A stretch of DNA of 64,000 nt from Lelliottia nimipressuralis. Its GTDB lineage: Bacteria > Pseudomonadota > Gammaproteobacteria > Enterobacterales > Enterobacteriaceae. The notes under the pieces are model-generated. The model made no database searches and was not told the origin of the DNA. It was given only the letters and a program-made list of their open reading frames with translations. Positions 9,084 to 17,232 of the stretch are shown here, one piece after another. The position numbers were made by a program, and so were the translations under genes. Every line of letters begins with the position of its first letter. Positions within the stretch are counted from its first letter, which is position 1. The DNA lies in assembly GCF_004115925.1 (NCBI RefSeq), contig NZ_SDDX01000001.1, forward strand, positions 186,001 through 250,000, in the 5' to 3' direction.

Positions 9084-9260
9084 ATGGCAAACCATCGTGG
9101 TGGGTCAGGTAATTTCGCTGAAGACCGTGACAGAGCATCAGAAGCAGGTCGTAAAGGTGGCCAGCAGAGCGGGGGCAACTTCAAGAATGACCCGCAGCGT
9201 GCATCTGAAGCTGGCAAAAAAGGGGGCAAAAACAGTCATGGGAGCAGTAATAAGAGTTAG
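9084..9260 (+). CDS. ymdF: KGG-repeat stress protein YmdF
   Basis: A 58-aa glycine- and charge-rich protein beginning MANHRGGSGNFAED and carrying two copies of the KGG motif block (RASEAGRKGG at 17-26, RASEAGKKGG at 39-48). This is the YciG/YmdF/GsiB-type desiccation and general-stress family, with no known enzymatic activity and likely disordered. GGAGG sits ten bases before the ATG, and a strong terminator follows. A longer overlapping frame from 9007 is a shadow. It lies next to wrbA as in E. coli. Confidence 0.93.
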   Translation: MANHRGGSGNFAEDRDRASEAGRKGGQQSGGNFKNDPQRASEAGKKGGKNSHGSSNKS

Positions 9261-9303
9261 CGTCTCCCCATTTCAGTGTCACCCAACCTGAAATATCCCC
9301 CTG

Positions 9304-9329
9304 CCGCCGGGTTTCCCCGGCGGTTTTTT
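9304..9329 (+). terminator. Rho-independent terminator of ymdF
   Basis: CCGCCGGG-TTTC-CCCGGCGG followed by six T. Confidence 0.92.
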
Positions 9330-9399
9330 CGTTTCATGACATTGAACTGTAACCAAAGCCATCGCACACTAGCGGATTGACTCTTGTTGCAGGTAGCTC

Positions 9400-10305
9400 A
9401 TGTCCTCCTCTCGTTACGCCTTTTCCATCAAACCCCAGGAAGCGATCCTGATTCTGATCACCATGTTCTGGGGCGGTACGTTCCTCGCGGTGCAATACGC
9501 GGTGACGCTCAGCGATCCCTTTTTCTTCGTCGGGCTGCGTTTTGCCACGGCGGCGATTGCGGTGGCGCTGATTTCACTAAAAACCCTGCGCGGTCTGACC
9601 CTGAAAGAGCTACAGGCTGGAGTGGCGATTGGCGTTGCTATCGCGATGGGCTACAGCCTGCAAACCTGGGGTTTACAGACGATCCCCAGCAGCAAATCGG
9701 CGTTTATTACCGCGATGTATGTTCCGCTGGTGCCGCTGCTGCAGTGGCTGTGTCTGGGCAGAATGCCGGGGCTGATGTCCTGCATCGGTATCGTGCTGGC
9801 GTTTATTGGCCTGATCCTGCTTGCAGGACCGGGTGACAACCTGCTGGCGATGGGGCCGGGCGAAATCATTACGCTGATTGGCGCAGTGGCGATCGCGGCG
9901 GAAATTATTCTGATCAGCGCCTGGGCCGGAAAGGTCGACGTTAAACGGGTGACCGTCGTGCAGCTGGCAACAGCCTCAATAGTGGCCTTTATCGCGATGG
10001 TGCCTGCGGGCGAATCGGTGCCGCCGATGTCCACCGGGCTGGTGGTTGTGGCGCTCGGTCTGGGAATTTTCAGCGCCATTATTCAGGTGACAATGAACTG
10101 GGCGCAGCGCAGCGTTTCGCCCACGCGCGCCACCGTCATCTACACCGGTGAACCGGTCTGGGCCGGTATTTTTGGCCGTCTGGTGGGCGAACGCCTGCCA
10201 CTGCTGGCGCTGTTAGGTGCGGCGTTTATCGTGCTGGGTGTGCTGGTCAGTGAGTTAAAGCTAAAAAAGAGACGCCGTGAAGCGGCCGATCTGACCCTCG
10301 AATAA
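9400..10305 (+). CDS. EamA/DMT-superfamily transporter
   Basis: Inner-membrane protein of 301 aa with about ten hydrophobic segments in two EamA repeats (about 15-145 and 155-290), ending in a basic tail KLKKRRRE. The TMFWGGTFLAVQYAV segment in helix 1 and YTGEPVWAG in the second repeat are typical of drug/metabolite exporters. Substrate cannot be told from sequence. GCAGGTAG lies before the ATG. It sits between ymdF and the rut operon, and I do not recall this gene at the position in E. coli, so it is an accessory insertion relative to that order. Confidence 0.87.
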   Translation: MSSSRYAFSIKPQEAILILITMFWGGTFLAVQYAVTLSDPFFFVGLRFATAAIAVALISLKTLRGLTLKELQAGVAIGVAIAMGYSLQTWGLQTIPSSKSAFITAMYVPLVPLLQWLCLGRMPGLMSCIGIVLAFIGLILLAGPGDNLLAMGPGEIITLIGAVAIAAEIILISAWAGKVDVKRVTVVQLATASIVAFIAMVPAGESVPPMSTGLVVVALGLGIFSAIIQVTMNWAQRSVSPTRATVIYTGEPVWAGIFGRLVGERLPLLALLGAAFIVLGVLVSELKLKKRRREAADLTLE

Positions 10306-10354
10306 CGCGCTATTGTACCTGAAGCGCGGCCATTCACTCTGCCAGCGCTATCCT

Positions 10355-10388
10355 GTGCCGGGTAAGGCGACGCGCCATTACCCGGCAC
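10355..10388. repeat. REP-like palindromic element
   Basis: GTGCCGGGTAA (10355-10365) pairs with TTACCCGGCAC (10378-10388) around GGCGACGCGCCA. This is the form of an enterobacterial repetitive extragenic palindrome, lying between two convergent genes where it may also end transcription. Confidence 0.7.
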
Positions 10389-10398
10389 AAACCTTCTG

Positions 10399-11727
10399 TC
10401 AGGAATCCTGACGCACCACTTCAGCCTGAGTAACCTCAGCCGTGCGCCGACTCAACAGCGCATTCAGTAAAATCGCGCCAAAGGTCGCCGTCCCAATCCC
10501 GCCCAGAGTAAAGCCGCCGAGCGTCAGTGCGAAATCCCCTGCACCGAGCACCAGCGTTACGGCGACCATAATCAGGTTGCCGTTCTGGTTGAGATCCACA
10601 CGGTTCTGCACCCAGATGCGAGCGCCTGCCACGGCAATCAGACCAAACACCACAATCGACGCTCCGCCAATCACCGGCGCCGGAATGGTGTGGATCAGCG
10701 CCCCGAATTTCGGAGAAAAGCCCAGCAGCAGGGCAATCACCGCCGCGGCGACAAACACCAGCGTGGAGTAAACCTTGGTCACCGCCATCACGCCGATATT
10801 CTCCGCGTATGTCGTCACGCCGCTGCCGCCCACGGCGCCAGAGAGCATCGTGGCCAGCCCGTCACCCACGAACGCGCGCCCCATGTACGGGTCCATGGTA
10901 CGCCCGGTCATTCCAGCGACCGCTTTGAGATGGCCTAAGTTTTCCGCCACCAGAATCACCGCGACCGGCGCGATAAGCATCATCGCCTGTCCGCTAAAGG
11001 TGGGGGAGGTGAGGTGCGGCAGACCAAACCAGGCGGCGTTTTGCACCAGCGTAAAATCGACCGGTTTACCCAGCCCCAGCACGCTGGTCATCAGGGCATA
11101 CACCAGGCAGGCCGCGATCAGCCCCACCAGGATCAACAGCCGCTGAATCATTCCTCGGGTAAATACCGCGACCAGACCAATGCACAGCACCGTCACCGCC
11201 GCCATCCAGCTATCAAAAGACGAGCCGGAGACGCTTTTCACCGCGATAGGCGCGAGATTCAGGCCAATCGCCATCACCACCGCCCCGGTCACGACCGGCG
11301 GCATCAGGCGTTCGATCCAGCGGGTGCCGACCTTCATCACCACCAGCCCAATCAGGGTGTAGATAAACCCGCAGGCGATAATGCCGCCGAGGGCGATACT
11401 AAGATTGGGGTTGATGCCCTGGCCGTTATAGCCCGTGGCGGCGATCACCACACCGACAAAAGCGGCACTTGAGCCAAGATAGCTCGGCACGCGCCCGCCG
11501 GTGATGAAAAAGAACAGCAGCGTGCCAATCCCCGACATCAGGATCGACAGATTCGGATCAAGCCCCATCAGAATGGGCATCAGCACCGTCGCGCCAAACA
11601 TAGCGACCGCATGCTGAACCCCCATCACCACGGTGGGTAGGACGGGAAGCCTCTCATCCGGCGCGACCACGCCGCGTTCAGTGGAGGTCGAGGTTAACTG
11701 CCAGTGGGGAAAACTGAACAAGGCCAT
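10399..11727 (-). CDS. rutG: Pyrimidine permease RutG
   Basis: Inner-membrane uracil/pyrimidine importer of 442 aa in the nucleobase:cation symporter-2 (xanthine/uracil) family. It has about 14 hydrophobic segments, the conserved VAENLGH near 260 and GGSGVTTYAENIGVMA near 300. It is the last gene of the rutABCDEFG operon, 21 bp after rutF, and supplies substrate for the pathway. An AAGGAG-type ribosome-binding site precedes the ATG. Confidence 0.96.
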   Translation of the reverse strand: MALFSFPHWQLTSTSTERGVVAPDERLPVLPTVVMGVQHAVAMFGATVLMPILMGLDPNLSILMSGIGTLLFFFITGGRVPSYLGSSAAFVGVVIAATGYNGQGINPNLSIALGGIIACGFIYTLIGLVVMKVGTRWIERLMPPVVTGAVVMAIGLNLAPIAVKSVSGSSFDSWMAAVTVLCIGLVAVFTRGMIQRLLILVGLIAACLVYALMTSVLGLGKPVDFTLVQNAAWFGLPHLTSPTFSGQAMMLIAPVAVILVAENLGHLKAVAGMTGRTMDPYMGRAFVGDGLATMLSGAVGGSGVTTYAENIGVMAVTKVYSTLVFVAAAVIALLLGFSPKFGALIHTIPAPVIGGASIVVFGLIAVAGARIWVQNRVDLNQNGNLIMVAVTLVLGAGDFALTLGGFTLGGIGTATFGAILLNALLSRRTAEVTQAEVVRQDS

Positions 11728-11748
11728 GAGCTGTCTCCTTAAGGAGGG

Positions 11749-12243
11749 TTAACAGGCGGGTCGCAGGAGTGCGTGATAGCCGCGATCAAACCACACCAGT
11801 CCCTGCGGCGCGGGGTGGCGGGTAATGGAGACAATGTCGCAAAACAGAATGTCGTGGGTACCGACGCTGACCACCTGGCTGATGCGGCAGTCAAACGACG
11901 CCAGAGCCTCCTCCAGCCGTGGGCAGCCCGTTTCACCGGTCTGCCAGTTTGCCGCCGCGAAGCGTTCCGCCATCGGCGTTTTCCCGCCGAACAGGTTAGA
12001 CAGCGGCTCTTGTCCGGCGCAGAGGGTATTGACGCACAAGGTGCGGTTTTCGCTAAACGTCGGCCAGACGGACGCGCCACGATTCAGGCACACCAGCAGC
12101 GTCGGCGGAGAGTCGGTCACGCTGCACACGGCGCTGGCGGTAAATCCCGCCTGTCCGGCAGGGCCATCGGTGGTAATGATATTCACCGCCGCGCCGACGC
12201 AGGCCATCGCGTCGCGAAAGGTTTGTTGATCCGGTACGCTCAT
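11749..12243 (-). CDS. rutF: NADH:FMN reductase RutF
   Basis: Flavin reductase of 164 aa (flavin-reductase-like FMN-binding barrel). It provides reduced FMN to the RutA monooxygenase. The [23 protein letters not shown] region forms the flavin-binding core. The gene lies between rutE (9 bp gap) and rutG in the rut operon; sequence and length match E. coli RutF. Confidence 0.95.
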   Translation of the reverse strand: MSVPDQQTFRDAMACVGAAVNIITTDGPAGQAGFTASAVCSVTDSPPTLLVCLNRGASVWPTFSENRTLCVNTLCAGQEPLSNLFGGKTPMAERFAAANWQTGETGCPRLEEALASFDCRISQVVSVGTHDILFCDIVSITRHPAPQGLVWFDRGYHALLRPAC

Positions 12244-12252
12244 GTTTGCTCC

Positions 12253-12843
12253 TTACGCCAGCCCGCAGGCATCTTCAAAGGTCAGACGCGGCAGTCGGGC
12301 ATAGACTTTGCTCGCATCGCCATACCCGATATTGATCAGCAGATTGCTTTTCAGACCGGTGCCGGTGAAAAAGGCTGCATCCACTTTTTGCGGATCAAAG
12401 CCGGACATTGGCCCGGTATCCAGCCCCAGAGAGCGACAGGCGAAGATCAGATAGGCCGCCTGCAGGGAGCTGTTGCGAAACGCCGTCTCCTGGGCGAGTT
12501 CCGGGCTGGTGGTAAACCAGCTGCGGGCATCGCCGTGGGGGAACAGTTCAGGTAAACGCTCATAAAATTCGCTGTCCCACGCCACGATCGCCGTGACGGG
12601 GGCGGCAAGGGTTTTTGCCAGATTGCCGCTGGAGAGGGCCGGCGCCAGTTTTTCTTTGCCTTCGGCCGTGCGAACAAACACGATCCGCGCGGGGGAGCAG
12701 TTGGCGGAGGTCGGTCCCCATTTCATCAGGTCGTAAATCTCACGCAGCGTCTCATCGCTGACCGGAATATCCTGCCAGCCGTTGTGCGTTCGGGCGTCGG
12801 TAAAGAGCGTTGTCAGCGCGCTCGGGTTGATGGCTTCGCTCAT
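12253..12843 (-). CDS. rutE: Malonic semialdehyde reductase RutE
   Basis: Nitroreductase-fold flavoprotein of 196 aa. In the Rut pathway it reduces toxic malonic semialdehyde to 3-hydroxypropionate, which is excreted. The [18 protein letters not shown] stretch (about 40-57) is the FMN-binding segment of the HadB/RutE subfamily. AAGGAG precedes the ATG. Nine-base gaps to rutD and rutF support co-transcription. Confidence 0.95.
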   Translation of the reverse strand: MSEAINPSALTTLFTDARTHNGWQDIPVSDETLREIYDLMKWGPTSANCSPARIVFVRTAEGKEKLAPALSSGNLAKTLAAPVTAIVAWDSEFYERLPELFPHGDARSWFTTSPELAQETAFRNSSLQAAYLIFACRSLGLDTGPMSGFDPQKVDAAFFTGTGLKSNLLINIGYGDASKVYARLPRLTFEDACGLA

Positions 12844-12852
12844 GGCGGCTCC

Positions 12853-13653
12853 TTATAGCACTTTTTCACGCGTATGCAGCAGGCTGGCAAGCCCGTTCAG
12901 CAATAGCGTATTAAACGTATCGGGATCGGTGACGTTGCAGGCGTGTCCGCCCTGGCGCATCACCACTTTTTCGCTGTGGGGCAGCGCGGCGTGCAGCGCA
13001 GACGAACAGACGGCGGGCACCAGCAGATCGTCTGCGGAGCAGATCACCTGCACCGGGCAACGAATCCGCGCCGCATCCCGGCTAAAATCCGCCTGTTTCA
13101 GGGCCTGAAGCCGACGCAGCAGATTCGCTTTCCCCTGGAAATGGGCGAGCGCAAGGGCCTCTTCGGCCTCCATGCGCGGGCCACGGGCCGCCATCCAGTC
13201 TGCGGGGTAGAGAAACAGGGGCTGCGCCTCTACCCAGGCCTGCGCGCCGCCCGCATGCAGCAGCCGCTCGCGGATCTGAAAGCAGCGGCGGGTATGGGCG
13301 TTTAACGTTAGCCAGCCGTTGACGGACACCAGCGCGGTGAGCGCCTCAGGGTGATCGAGAGCTAACTGCAGGCCGACCAGCGCCCCCAGCGCGTGTCCCA
13401 CCACGCAAAAGCGCGGAATGCCTGCCTCTGTCAGCGCCAGATACAGCTCCTGCGCCATCTGCGCGAGAGAATAGCCCTCGGGCAACGCCTCGGGATTATT
13501 CCCGGTCCCACGCTGGTCGTAGCACACCACCTGATACTCTTGCTCCAGCACTGCCAGCTGCGGCAGCCAGTAGCCACCCGCGCCACCCAGCCCGGCAATG
13601 AGAACCACCACCGGCGCACCGGCGTACGGGGGCGGTGAAACGGATATTTTCAT
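12853..13653 (-). CDS. rutD: Aminoacrylate hydrolase-like protein RutD
   Basis: Alpha/beta-hydrolase of 266 aa thought to speed the breakdown of 3-aminoacrylate to malonic semialdehyde. The nucleophile elbow reads GHALG, with Ala where Ser is usual, as I recall it also does in E. coli RutD; the late His of [13 protein letters not shown] is present. The start at 13653 ([12 protein letters not shown]) has GAGGTTGCC directly upstream; an in-frame ATG at 13680 would overlap the end of rutC and is rejected. It follows rutC by 7 bp. Confidence 0.94.
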   Translation of the reverse strand: MKISVSPPPYAGAPVVVLIAGLGGAGGYWLPQLAVLEQEYQVVCYDQRGTGNNPEALPEGYSLAQMAQELYLALTEAGIPRFCVVGHALGALVGLQLALDHPEALTALVSVNGWLTLNAHTRRCFQIRERLLHAGGAQAWVEAQPLFLYPADWMAARGPRMEAEEALALAHFQGKANLLRRLQALKQADFSRDAARIRCPVQVICSADDLLVPAVCSSALHAALPHSEKVVMRQGGHACNVTDPDTFNTLLLNGLASLLHTREKVL

Positions 13654-13660
13654 GGCAACC

Positions 13661-14047
13661 TCATTTTCCGATATGCGCAACGGTGGCGATTTCGACCAGC
13701 GCCTCGGGCTTTACCAGTCCGCACTGGATACAGAACCGTGCCGGTTTGTCGCCGGGGAAAAACTCGGCGTAAATTTCGTTAATCGCGGCGTAGTTTTTCC
13801 AGTCGGTGATAAAAATGCTGTTGAAGGTAACGTCCTCCATCGTTCCACCCGCCGTTTCGATAACGCTCCTGATGGTCTCGAGAACGTGGCGGGTTTGCGC
13901 CTTTGGGTCGTCGGGATAGACCACGTTGTTGTGCTTATCAAACGGCAGCGTGCCGGAGACATACACCACGCCGTCGGCGAGCGTGCCGGGTACAAAGGGC
14001 GCAATCGGCGTGCTGGTGCCTGCGGGAATGATCACGGATTTCGGCAT
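13661..14047 (-). CDS. rutC: 3-aminoacrylate deaminase RutC
   Basis: Rid/YjgF-family trimeric protein of 128 aa that converts 3-aminoacrylate peracid-derived intermediates toward malonic semialdehyde. The start at 14047 gives [20 protein letters not shown], matching E. coli RutC. The conserved Arg of the family is in RFCIQ near 107, and [10 protein letters not shown] forms the last strand. An upstream in-frame ATG at 14101 lies inside rutB and is not used. Third gene of the rut operon. Confidence 0.94.
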   Translation of the reverse strand: MPKSVIIPAGTSTPIAPFVPGTLADGVVYVSGTLPFDKHNNVVYPDDPKAQTRHVLETIRSVIETAGGTMEDVTFNSIFITDWKNYAAINEIYAEFFPGDKPARFCIQCGLVKPEALVEIATVAHIGK

Positions 14048-14058
14048 AGTGTGGCTCC

Positions 14059-14751
14059 TCAGGCGATACGGGCTAACGATGGCGGAGAGATGGCATCGCA
14101 AAACTCGGCGACGGTGCTGACCCAGCCAAAAAAGGTTTCGATATTGAACAGGGCGGCCTGCTGCGCGAACTCCGGCCCGGCCTGGTGCGTTGCGTCTGAC
14201 AGCACCACGCCGAAATACTCAAGGAAAAAGCCGTCGCGCAGGGTCGATTCCACGCAGACGTTGGTGGCGATCCCGGTGAAGACCAGATGGCGAATGCCTC
14301 GACTGCGCAGCAGGCTGTCGAGCGGGGTATTGAAAAAGCCGCTGTAACGCGGTTTGGGCAGCACGATATCGCCGGGCTGCGGCACCAGTTCATCCACCAG
14401 CTGGTAATCCCAGCCCCCTTTTGCCAGCAGTTTTCCCTGCAGCTCCGGCTGCTTGCGCATGGTTTTCAGCGCGTTGGATTTGTGGAAGTTAGGCGAACCG
14501 GGGCCACCGGCTTCCACGTACTGATCGTCCCAGCCGTTCTGGAACCAGATAATCAGCATGCCCGCCGCGCGGGCGGCGGCAACGGCGGTGTTGATATTGT
14601 CGATTACCGGACGGGTGGCCGAGACGTCAAATCCGGCCAGATCCAGATAACCGCCCTGGCTTGCGTAGGCGTTTTGCATATCCACCACGATCAGCGCGCT
14701 ATGCTCAGGCGCAAAGGTGATGGCTTCCGGGCGTGCATGTAACGTCGTCAT
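14059..14751 (-). CDS. rutB: Ureidoacrylate amidohydrolase RutB
   Basis: Isochorismatase-fold cysteine hydrolase of 230 aa. It cleaves ureidoacrylate or its peracid to carbamate and aminoacrylate. The catalytic triad is visible as Asp in VVDMQNAY, Lys in LPKPRYSGF and Cys in [12 protein letters not shown]. The start at 14751 shares one base with the rutA stop (TAATG), indicating translational coupling; an upstream in-frame ATG at 14793 lies inside rutA. Confidence 0.95.
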   Translation of the reverse strand: MTTLHARPEAITFAPEHSALIVVDMQNAYASQGGYLDLAGFDVSATRPVIDNINTAVAAARAAGMLIIWFQNGWDDQYVEAGGPGSPNFHKSNALKTMRKQPELQGKLLAKGGWDYQLVDELVPQPGDIVLPKPRYSGFFNTPLDSLLRSRGIRHLVFTGIATNVCVESTLRDGFFLEYFGVVLSDATHQAGPEFAQQAALFNIETFFGWVSTVAEFCDAISPPSLARIA

Positions 14752-15845
14752 TACGCGACCTCCCTGGTGACGGCGGGAATATGTGTGCGGCACTGCATTA
14801 GCGGCTGAATGCGCTCGCCAAAGGTTTCCACGCCGGTAAGGAAATCGTCGAAGGTCAGCAACACGCCTTCGGCACCGGGCACGCTGGCAACTTCATCAAG
14901 CATTCGCGCCACATTGGCGTAAGAGCCGACCAGCGTGCCCATGTTGATGTTGACCGCGGAGGTCGGGTCCGCCATCTGGCGCACGTTGGTGTCCGATCCG
15001 GAACGCGTGTCTTTTTGGCTCTGTTCCGTCAACCAGCTCAGGGCTTCTTCATCGGCACCGGCTTTGTAATGCTCCCATTTCGCCCGCGCGGCCTCGTCGG
15101 TTTCGTCGGCGATCACCATAAACAGCACATAAGAACCGACCTCGCGCCCGGTCACTTCCGCCGCTTCTTTCATCCGCGCTGCAGTCGGCGCGAAGGCGGC
15201 CGGGGTGTTGACGCCTTTGCCGAAGCAGAAGTTGAAATCTGCGTGCTGCGCCGAGAACGCCATGCCTGCGTCGCTTTGTCCGGCGCAGATCACTTTCATC
15301 GGCGTGGAGGGCTGCGGGCTGACGCGGCAGTCGTTCATGGTGAAGTAATCGCCCTTGAAATCGCTCTTGCCGGTGCCCCACAGATCGCGCAGGACCTGCA
15401 CGTACTCGGTGAGATAGTCATAGCGGCGCGAGAAATACTCATCGCCCGGCCACAGCCCCATCTGCTCGTATTCCGGTTTTTGCCAGCCGGTCACCAGATT
15501 CACGCCGAAACGACCGCCGGAGATAGAGTCAATGGTCGACGCCATTCGCGCCACAATCGCCGGGGGCAGGGTGAGGGTGGCGGCCGTCGCGTAAATCTGA
15601 ATGCGTGAGGTCACCGCCGCCAGGCCCGCCATCAGGGTGAAGGACTCCAGATTGTGATCCCAGAATTCGGTTTTACCGCCGAAACCGCGCAGCTTAATCA
15701 TCGAGAGCGCAAAATCGAAATGGTAATGCTCCGCCTTTTGCACAATGGCTTTGTTCAGCTCGAAGGTCGGCATGTACTGCGGCGCGTGGGAGGAGATTAG
15801 CCAGCCGTTATTGCCGATAGGGACGAATACGCCAATTTTCATCAC
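14751..15845 (-). CDS. rutA: Pyrimidine monooxygenase RutA
   Basis: FMN-dependent luciferase-like monooxygenase of 364 aa. It opens the uracil ring between N3 and C4 to give ureidoacrylate peracid, the first step of the Rut pathway. The barrel begins [20 protein letters not shown], and [13 protein letters not shown] holds family residues. Two adjacent ATGs (15845, 15842) follow GAGAGG, and either could start. First gene of the operon, expressed from a sigma-54-type promoter and divergent from rutR. Confidence 0.96.
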   Translation of the reverse strand: MMKIGVFVPIGNNGWLISSHAPQYMPTFELNKAIVQKAEHYHFDFALSMIKLRGFGGKTEFWDHNLESFTLMAGLAAVTSRIQIYATAATLTLPPAIVARMASTIDSISGGRFGVNLVTGWQKPEYEQMGLWPGDEYFSRRYDYLTEYVQVLRDLWGTGKSDFKGDYFTMNDCRVSPQPSTPMKVICAGQSDAGMAFSAQHADFNFCFGKGVNTPAAFAPTAARMKEAAEVTGREVGSYVLFMVIADETDEAARAKWEHYKAGADEEALSWLTEQSQKDTRSGSDTNVRQMADPTSAVNINMGTLVGSYANVARMLDEVASVPGAEGVLLTFDDFLTGVETFGERIQPLMQCRTHIPAVTREVA

Positions 15846-15930
15846 GAACCTCTCTTCAACTCAGTGTGGGGTGAAAGTCAGACGTGGCGCTGCATCCTGC
15901 ATTTCCTGTTCAGCCTCGTGAGATAGGTTT

Positions 15931-15946
15931 TGCAAAGGGAATGCCA
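15931..15946 (-). promoter_or_regulatory. Sigma-54 promoter of rutABCDEFG
   Basis: On the minus strand TGGCATTCCCTTTGCA fits the -24/-12 consensus TGGCAYR-N4-TTGCW, with GG and GC correctly spaced, about 85 bp before the rutA start. Nitrogen (NtrC) control of rut is known in E. coli and is inferred here. Confidence 0.82.
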
Positions 15947-16010
15947 GTTTTGAAAATGGCTTTGTTATTAGTGTGTTAACTGATGGTTGTTAAAAAGATG
16001 CCGGTAAAAG

Positions 16011-16026
16011 TGGACTAACTGGTCAA
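16011..16026. promoter_or_regulatory. RutR operator
   Basis: TGGACTAACTGGTCAA matches the palindrome TTGACCA-NN-TGGTCAA at 12 of 14 defined positions, and lies between rutA and rutR. RutR releases it when uracil binds. Confidence 0.75.
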
Positions 16027-16131
16027 AAGCGATGCACACAAATCAGGCAGTTATGCGCGATTGAGGTGCAGAATGTCGTGAGAAGCGAGGGGTTTTGCTA
16101 TGCTGAACGCACATCAACAAGGAGAGCAGGC

Positions 16132-16770
16132 ATGACACAAGGCGCAGTGCAAACAGCAGGTAAACGTTCGCGGGCGGTGAGCGCCAAGAAGCAGGCCATT
16201 CTGAAAGCCGCACTGGAGACCTTTTCCCGGTTCGGCATTCACGGCACGCGTCTGGAGCAGGTGGCGGAGCTGTCCGGCGTGTCGAAAACCAATCTGCTCT
16301 ACTACTACCCGTCGAAAGAAGCGCTCTATGTCGCCGTTCTGCAGCAAATTCTCGATATCTGGCTGGCGCCGCTGAAAGCGTTTCGCGAAGAACTGGCGCC
16401 GCTAGTGGCGATCAAAGAGTACATTCGCCTCAAGCTGGAGGTCTCCCGCGACCATCCGCAGGCGTCGAAGCTGTTCTGCATGGAGATGCTGCAAGGTGCG
16501 CCGCTGTTGCAGGCGGAACTGACGGGGGATTTAAAGCAGCTGATCGACGACAAATCGGCCATCATTGCGGGCTGGGTGGCGAGCGGAAAGCTGGCGCCAA
16601 TCGATCCGCAGCACCTGATTTTCATGATTTGGGCCTCGACCCAACACTACGCTGACTTTGCCAGCCAGGTTGAAGCCGTGACCGGAAAAACGCTCCAGGA
16701 TGAAGCGTTTTTCCAGAGTGCGGTGGATAACGTGCAGCGTCTGATTATTGAAGGGATTCGCCTGCGTTAA
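16132..16770 (+). CDS. rutR: Uracil-responsive TetR-family regulator RutR
   Basis: TetR-family repressor of 212 aa, the same length as E. coli RutR. The helix-turn-helix is at about 40-62 (RLEQVAELSGVSKTNLLYYY), followed by the ligand-binding domain that senses uracil/thymine. It controls rut and other pyrimidine genes. The start at 16132 follows AAGGAGAGCAGGC; the upstream in-frame ATG at 16066 lacks a site. Divergent from rutA. Its stop overlaps the convergent lprI-like gene by four bases. Confidence 0.95.
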   Translation: MTQGAVQTAGKRSRAVSAKKQAILKAALETFSRFGIHGTRLEQVAELSGVSKTNLLYYYPSKEALYVAVLQQILDIWLAPLKAFREELAPLVAIKEYIRLKLEVSRDHPQASKLFCMEMLQGAPLLQAELTGDLKQLIDDKSAIIAGWVASGKLAPIDPQHLIFMIWASTQHYADFASQVEAVTGKTLQDEAFFQSAVDNVQRLIIEGIRLR

Positions 16771-17162
16771 TTGCCTGGCGGCAGCGGGCAGCTCAAATCG
16801 CCTTCTTCGCACTGCATCAGCGAGGCCAGAAACGCCTCGCGCTCGACGGTTTTTTCCGTCATGCACTGATTAATGATCATCGGCTGGATGCTGCCGCCTT
16901 CGGTGCCGGAACCGGCAAAGGCGCAGTCGGCATCACGCAGTCCAATCCACGCCTGCTGGGCCTTTTTCAGTAAATCACGCTGGGGCACGGCAGCACGCTT
17001 CATCACGGCCTGGTACGTCTGATTCAGTTTTTTATCTGCCGCCTGATATTGCTGGGCGGTGCAGGTGTTCAGATCGGTCTGGGTGGTCGCACTGGCACAC
17101 TCATCCGCCAGCGCGTTAGCGCTGAAGAGCAATACCGCGCCGGCAATCAATACTCGTTTCAT
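16767..17162 (-). CDS. LprI-like (DUF1311) periplasmic protein
   Basis: A 131-aa protein with a 19-residue signal peptide (ending ANALA) and six cysteines in the mature part, of the lysozyme-inhibitor LprI-like/DUF1311 family. LNQTYQAVMKR and AQQAWIGLRDADC are the family core. A role in resisting lysozyme is known for only some relatives and is not assured here. It is monocistronic, with a REP-like element just upstream. Confidence 0.82.
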   Translation of the reverse strand: MKRVLIAGAVLLFSANALADECASATTQTDLNTCTAQQYQAADKKLNQTYQAVMKRAAVPQRDLLKKAQQAWIGLRDADCAFAGSGTEGGSIQPMIINQCMTEKTVEREAFLASLMQCEEGDLSCPLPPGN

Positions 17163-17182
17163 TTTACCCTCCGTATAAAAAA

Positions 17183-17211
17183 GCCGGACGCGCTACGCTT
17201 ATCCGGCCTAC
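17183..17211. repeat. REP-like palindromic element
   Basis: GCCGGA (17183-17188) pairs with TCCGGC (17202-17207) and is followed by CTACG, the usual enterobacterial REP arrangement, downstream of putA. Confidence 0.75.
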
Positions 17212-17232
17212 GGGTTCATTGTAGCTATACGA

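Noticed and set aside
12853-13653. RutD as an inactivated hydrolase, because the nucleophile elbow has Ala for Ser
   Set aside because: The E. coli RutD sequence that I recall has the same GHALG, so this is a family trait and not a local mutation.
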